Source: Candidatus Rokuibacteriota bacterium (lineage in GTDB: Bacteria > Methylomirabilota > Methylomirabilia > Rokubacteriales > CSP1-6). Taken from it: 22,415 nucleotides of DNA. Each line of letters opens with the position of its first letter. The stretch's first letter is position 1. The notes under the pieces are model-generated. The model did no database searches, had not been told where the DNA came from, and saw nothing but the letters and a program-made list of their open reading frames with translations. Both the position numbers and the translations under genes were made by a program. Below are positions 21,562-22,415 of this stretch, in pieces. The stretch spans positions 1-22,415 of the forward strand of contig JACQCL010000191.1 of assembly GCA_016201645.1 (NCBI GenBank), written 5' to 3'.

Positions 21562-21963
21562 TCATGAGTCCGCGCGCTGGGTGGTGAGGCTCTCCGAAAT
21601 CAGGTGATCCACCCTGGAGAAGTCGCTTCCGACATAGGTCCGGCCGCCAACGACGAACGCGGGGTAGCGGTGCAGGCGGCGAAAGAGCGACTTGAAGAAC
21701 CCCTCGATGGAAGCGGCGTCCACGAGCCGCACCGTGACACGGGATCCGTACCGGTCGGCGAGGCCATATGCCCACTGGGAGAGGGAGTGAAACTCGGCGG
21801 CGAGGTCATCCGGGAGCCCGCTCTCGAGCTGTTCTTGGTGCACCTTCCGGCCCAGCCCGGCGACCTGCCAGGTCACTTCGCAGTGCTTTCAGTGCTGGTA
21901 GTTCGTCGGGACGTAGGTAATGACTTCGACGCGAACCGGTCGGTCCGGGAAATCAACCGCCAT
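21562..21963 (-). CDS. Putative selenocysteine-containing thioredoxin-fold protein (in-frame TGA at 21889-21891)
   Basis: 133 aa if the TGA at codon 25 is read as selenocysteine. The N-terminus MAVDFPDRPVRVEVITYVP forms a first beta strand, followed by the redox motif U25-K-H-C28 (QH-U-KHCEVTW), precisely where a thioredoxin-like protein has CxxC. The frame continues uninterrupted through helices (DLAAEFHSLSQWAYGLADRYG), strand VTVRLVDA and RYPAFVVGG, with Pro101 in the cis-Pro position. The ATG (21961-21963) has GGGAGGA 6 nt upstream, so translation clearly starts before the TGA. A 6-bp hairpin with loop UGGCA begins 12 nt after it. A Cys-to-stop mutation or sequencing error is the main alternative. 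Gene finders would call only the 3' part from GTG at 21876. Confidence 0.8.
21860..21876 (-). promoter_or_regulatory. Candidate bacterial SECIS hairpin
   Basis: Directly downstream of the in-frame TGA the mRNA can form GUGACC-UGGCA-GGUCGC: six pairs including one G-U, with a 5-nt loop holding GG. The loop begins 18 nt after the UGA, the same distance as the SelB-binding loop of E. coli fdhF as I recall it. A bulged U as in fdhF is not evident. Confidence 0.6.
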
Positions 21964-21969
21964 CAGCCA

Positions 21970-21976
21970 TCCTCCC
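21970..21976 (-). promoter_or_regulatory. Ribosome binding site upstream of the TGA-containing gene
   Basis: GGGAGGA, 6 nt before ATG 21961-21963. It shows that translation is set up 24 codons before the in-frame TGA, not at the GTG after it. Confidence 0.75.
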
Positions 21977-21985
21977 TGAGCCCGG

Positions 21986-22013
21986 TTGACTCGGTCGAGA
22001 AGCATACTATACC
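21986..22013 (+). promoter_or_regulatory. Divergent promoter of the small membrane protein
   Basis: On the plus strand TTGACT (21986-21991), 16-nt spacer, TATACC (22008-22013), about 39 nt before ATG 22052. Its -10 overlaps the -10 of the opposite promoter, so the two probably compete. Confidence 0.5.
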
Positions 22014-22033
22014 TTGATACCGCATACGTGCAA
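22006..22033 (-). promoter_or_regulatory. Promoter of the selenoprotein-cstA unit
   Basis: On the minus strand TTGCAC (22028-22033), 16-nt spacer, TATAGT (22006-22011). Good sigma-70-type match, about 43 nt before the ATG of the TGA-containing gene. Confidence 0.7.
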
Positions 22034-22051
22034 GGTTTTTCAGGACTTAGC

Positions 22052-22330
22052 ATGAAAGACCGGGAGTGGTTGGAAAAGGACGACGAGGCCCTCGAGCACC
22101 TCCTCGTCGAACGGTGGCTCTACCGGGGCGCTCTCTTGGCCATCATGCTCATCGCCGCCATCACCAGCATCTATTTCGGCGTCCGCGGGGTCACCACGCT
22201 GGCCGACATGGTTTCGGTGGGAGCCCTTCTCGCGCTGGCGCTGGCGGCCGGGGCCGTGGCCTTCGTGATGCGGCTCGCGGACCTCAGGATCCACAGGGAA
22301 CTGCGCCGACGCCGCGCTCCCCGCCCGTAA
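22052..22330 (+). CDS. Small two-helix membrane protein of unknown function
   Basis: 92 aa, the only plus-strand gene. A charged cytoplasmic-type N-terminus (MKDREWLEKDDEALEHLLVERW) precedes two hydrophobic helices (about 25-46, GALLAIMLIAAITSIYFGV, and 51-73, MVSVGALLALALAAGAVAF). The C-terminus is strongly basic (HRELRRRRAPRP), so both ends should face the cytoplasm. The start ATG 22052-22054 has AGGA 7 nt upstream; an earlier ATG in the same frame lies inside the promoter and is unlikely. It is not recognised as a named family. Divergent placement from the selenoprotein-cstA unit over overlapping promoters may mean shared control. Confidence 0.7.
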   Translation: MKDREWLEKDDEALEHLLVERWLYRGALLAIMLIAAITSIYFGVRGVTTLADMVSVGALLALALAAGAVAFVMRLADLRIHRELRRRRAPRP

Positions 22331-22415
22331 GGGGGAAGCGGCGAACGCGCGAGCGCACGCGAGCCAATGGTGGGCGAAGCCCCTCCGTTGCGGGCACCCG
22401 CGAAGCGGGTCGTGG

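Noticed and set aside
22331..22415. Two short GC hairpins (GGGC-GAA-GCCC and ACCCGC-GAA-GCGGGT) after the small membrane protein gene.
   Set aside because: No T-tract and the region is cut by the window edge; GC-rich sequence gives such stems easily, so no terminator or repeat is called.

Overview
The window is a dense, GC-rich (about two-thirds by eye) bacterial chromosome segment. It encodes both IHF subunits, a SPOR-domain envelope protein, MutS/MutL repair and SurE/Pcm, which points to a Gram-negative, proteobacteria-like genome or a related candidate phylum such as Rokubacteria/Methylomirabilota (NC10). That placement is inference. Nearly every gene lies on the minus strand, many joined by 1-4 nt stop/start overlaps (ATGA, GTGA, TGATG). 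No stretch above 300 bases lacks a gene.

Reading in the direction of transcription (right to left): a small two-helix membrane protein (22052-22330) is the only plus-strand gene. It is divergent from a minus-strand unit that starts at a good sigma-70-type promoter. The first gene of that unit (21562-21963) is a thioredoxin-fold protein whose frame contains one in-frame TGA exactly where the first redox Cys should be (U-K-H-C). A hairpin with a GG-containing loop follows the TGA, so this is a strong new selenoprotein candidate. Next come cstA (pyruvate/peptide-type carbon starvation transporter), a 20-nt perfect palindrome, two paralogous small proteins (98 and 91 aa), and two overlapping ArsA/Get3-family ATPases whose catalytic motifs are degraded in complementary ways. 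These last four genes form a compact cassette of unknown function and are the second main point of interest.

From about 16970 down to 5167 runs a long co-directional housekeeping block: ihfB, a HIT hydrolase, mutS, mutL, miaA, hflX, pgsA, a PDZ/radical-SAM DUF512 protein, der and a DUF3047 membrane-anchored protein. It combines DNA mismatch repair, tRNA modification, phospholipid synthesis and ribosome-associated GTPases.

A second unit begins near 5100: a SPOR-domain protein, cutA, ihfA, a MerR-type regulator, tRNA-Pro(GGG) and a hicB-hicA toxin-antitoxin pair, ending at an intrinsic terminator (2601-2626). The surE start codon abuts the terminator T-tract. surE is followed by pcm, tRNA-Pro(CGG), a LOG/SLOG-family protein, acyP and the N-terminal part of a secreted LysM protein that runs off the left edge.
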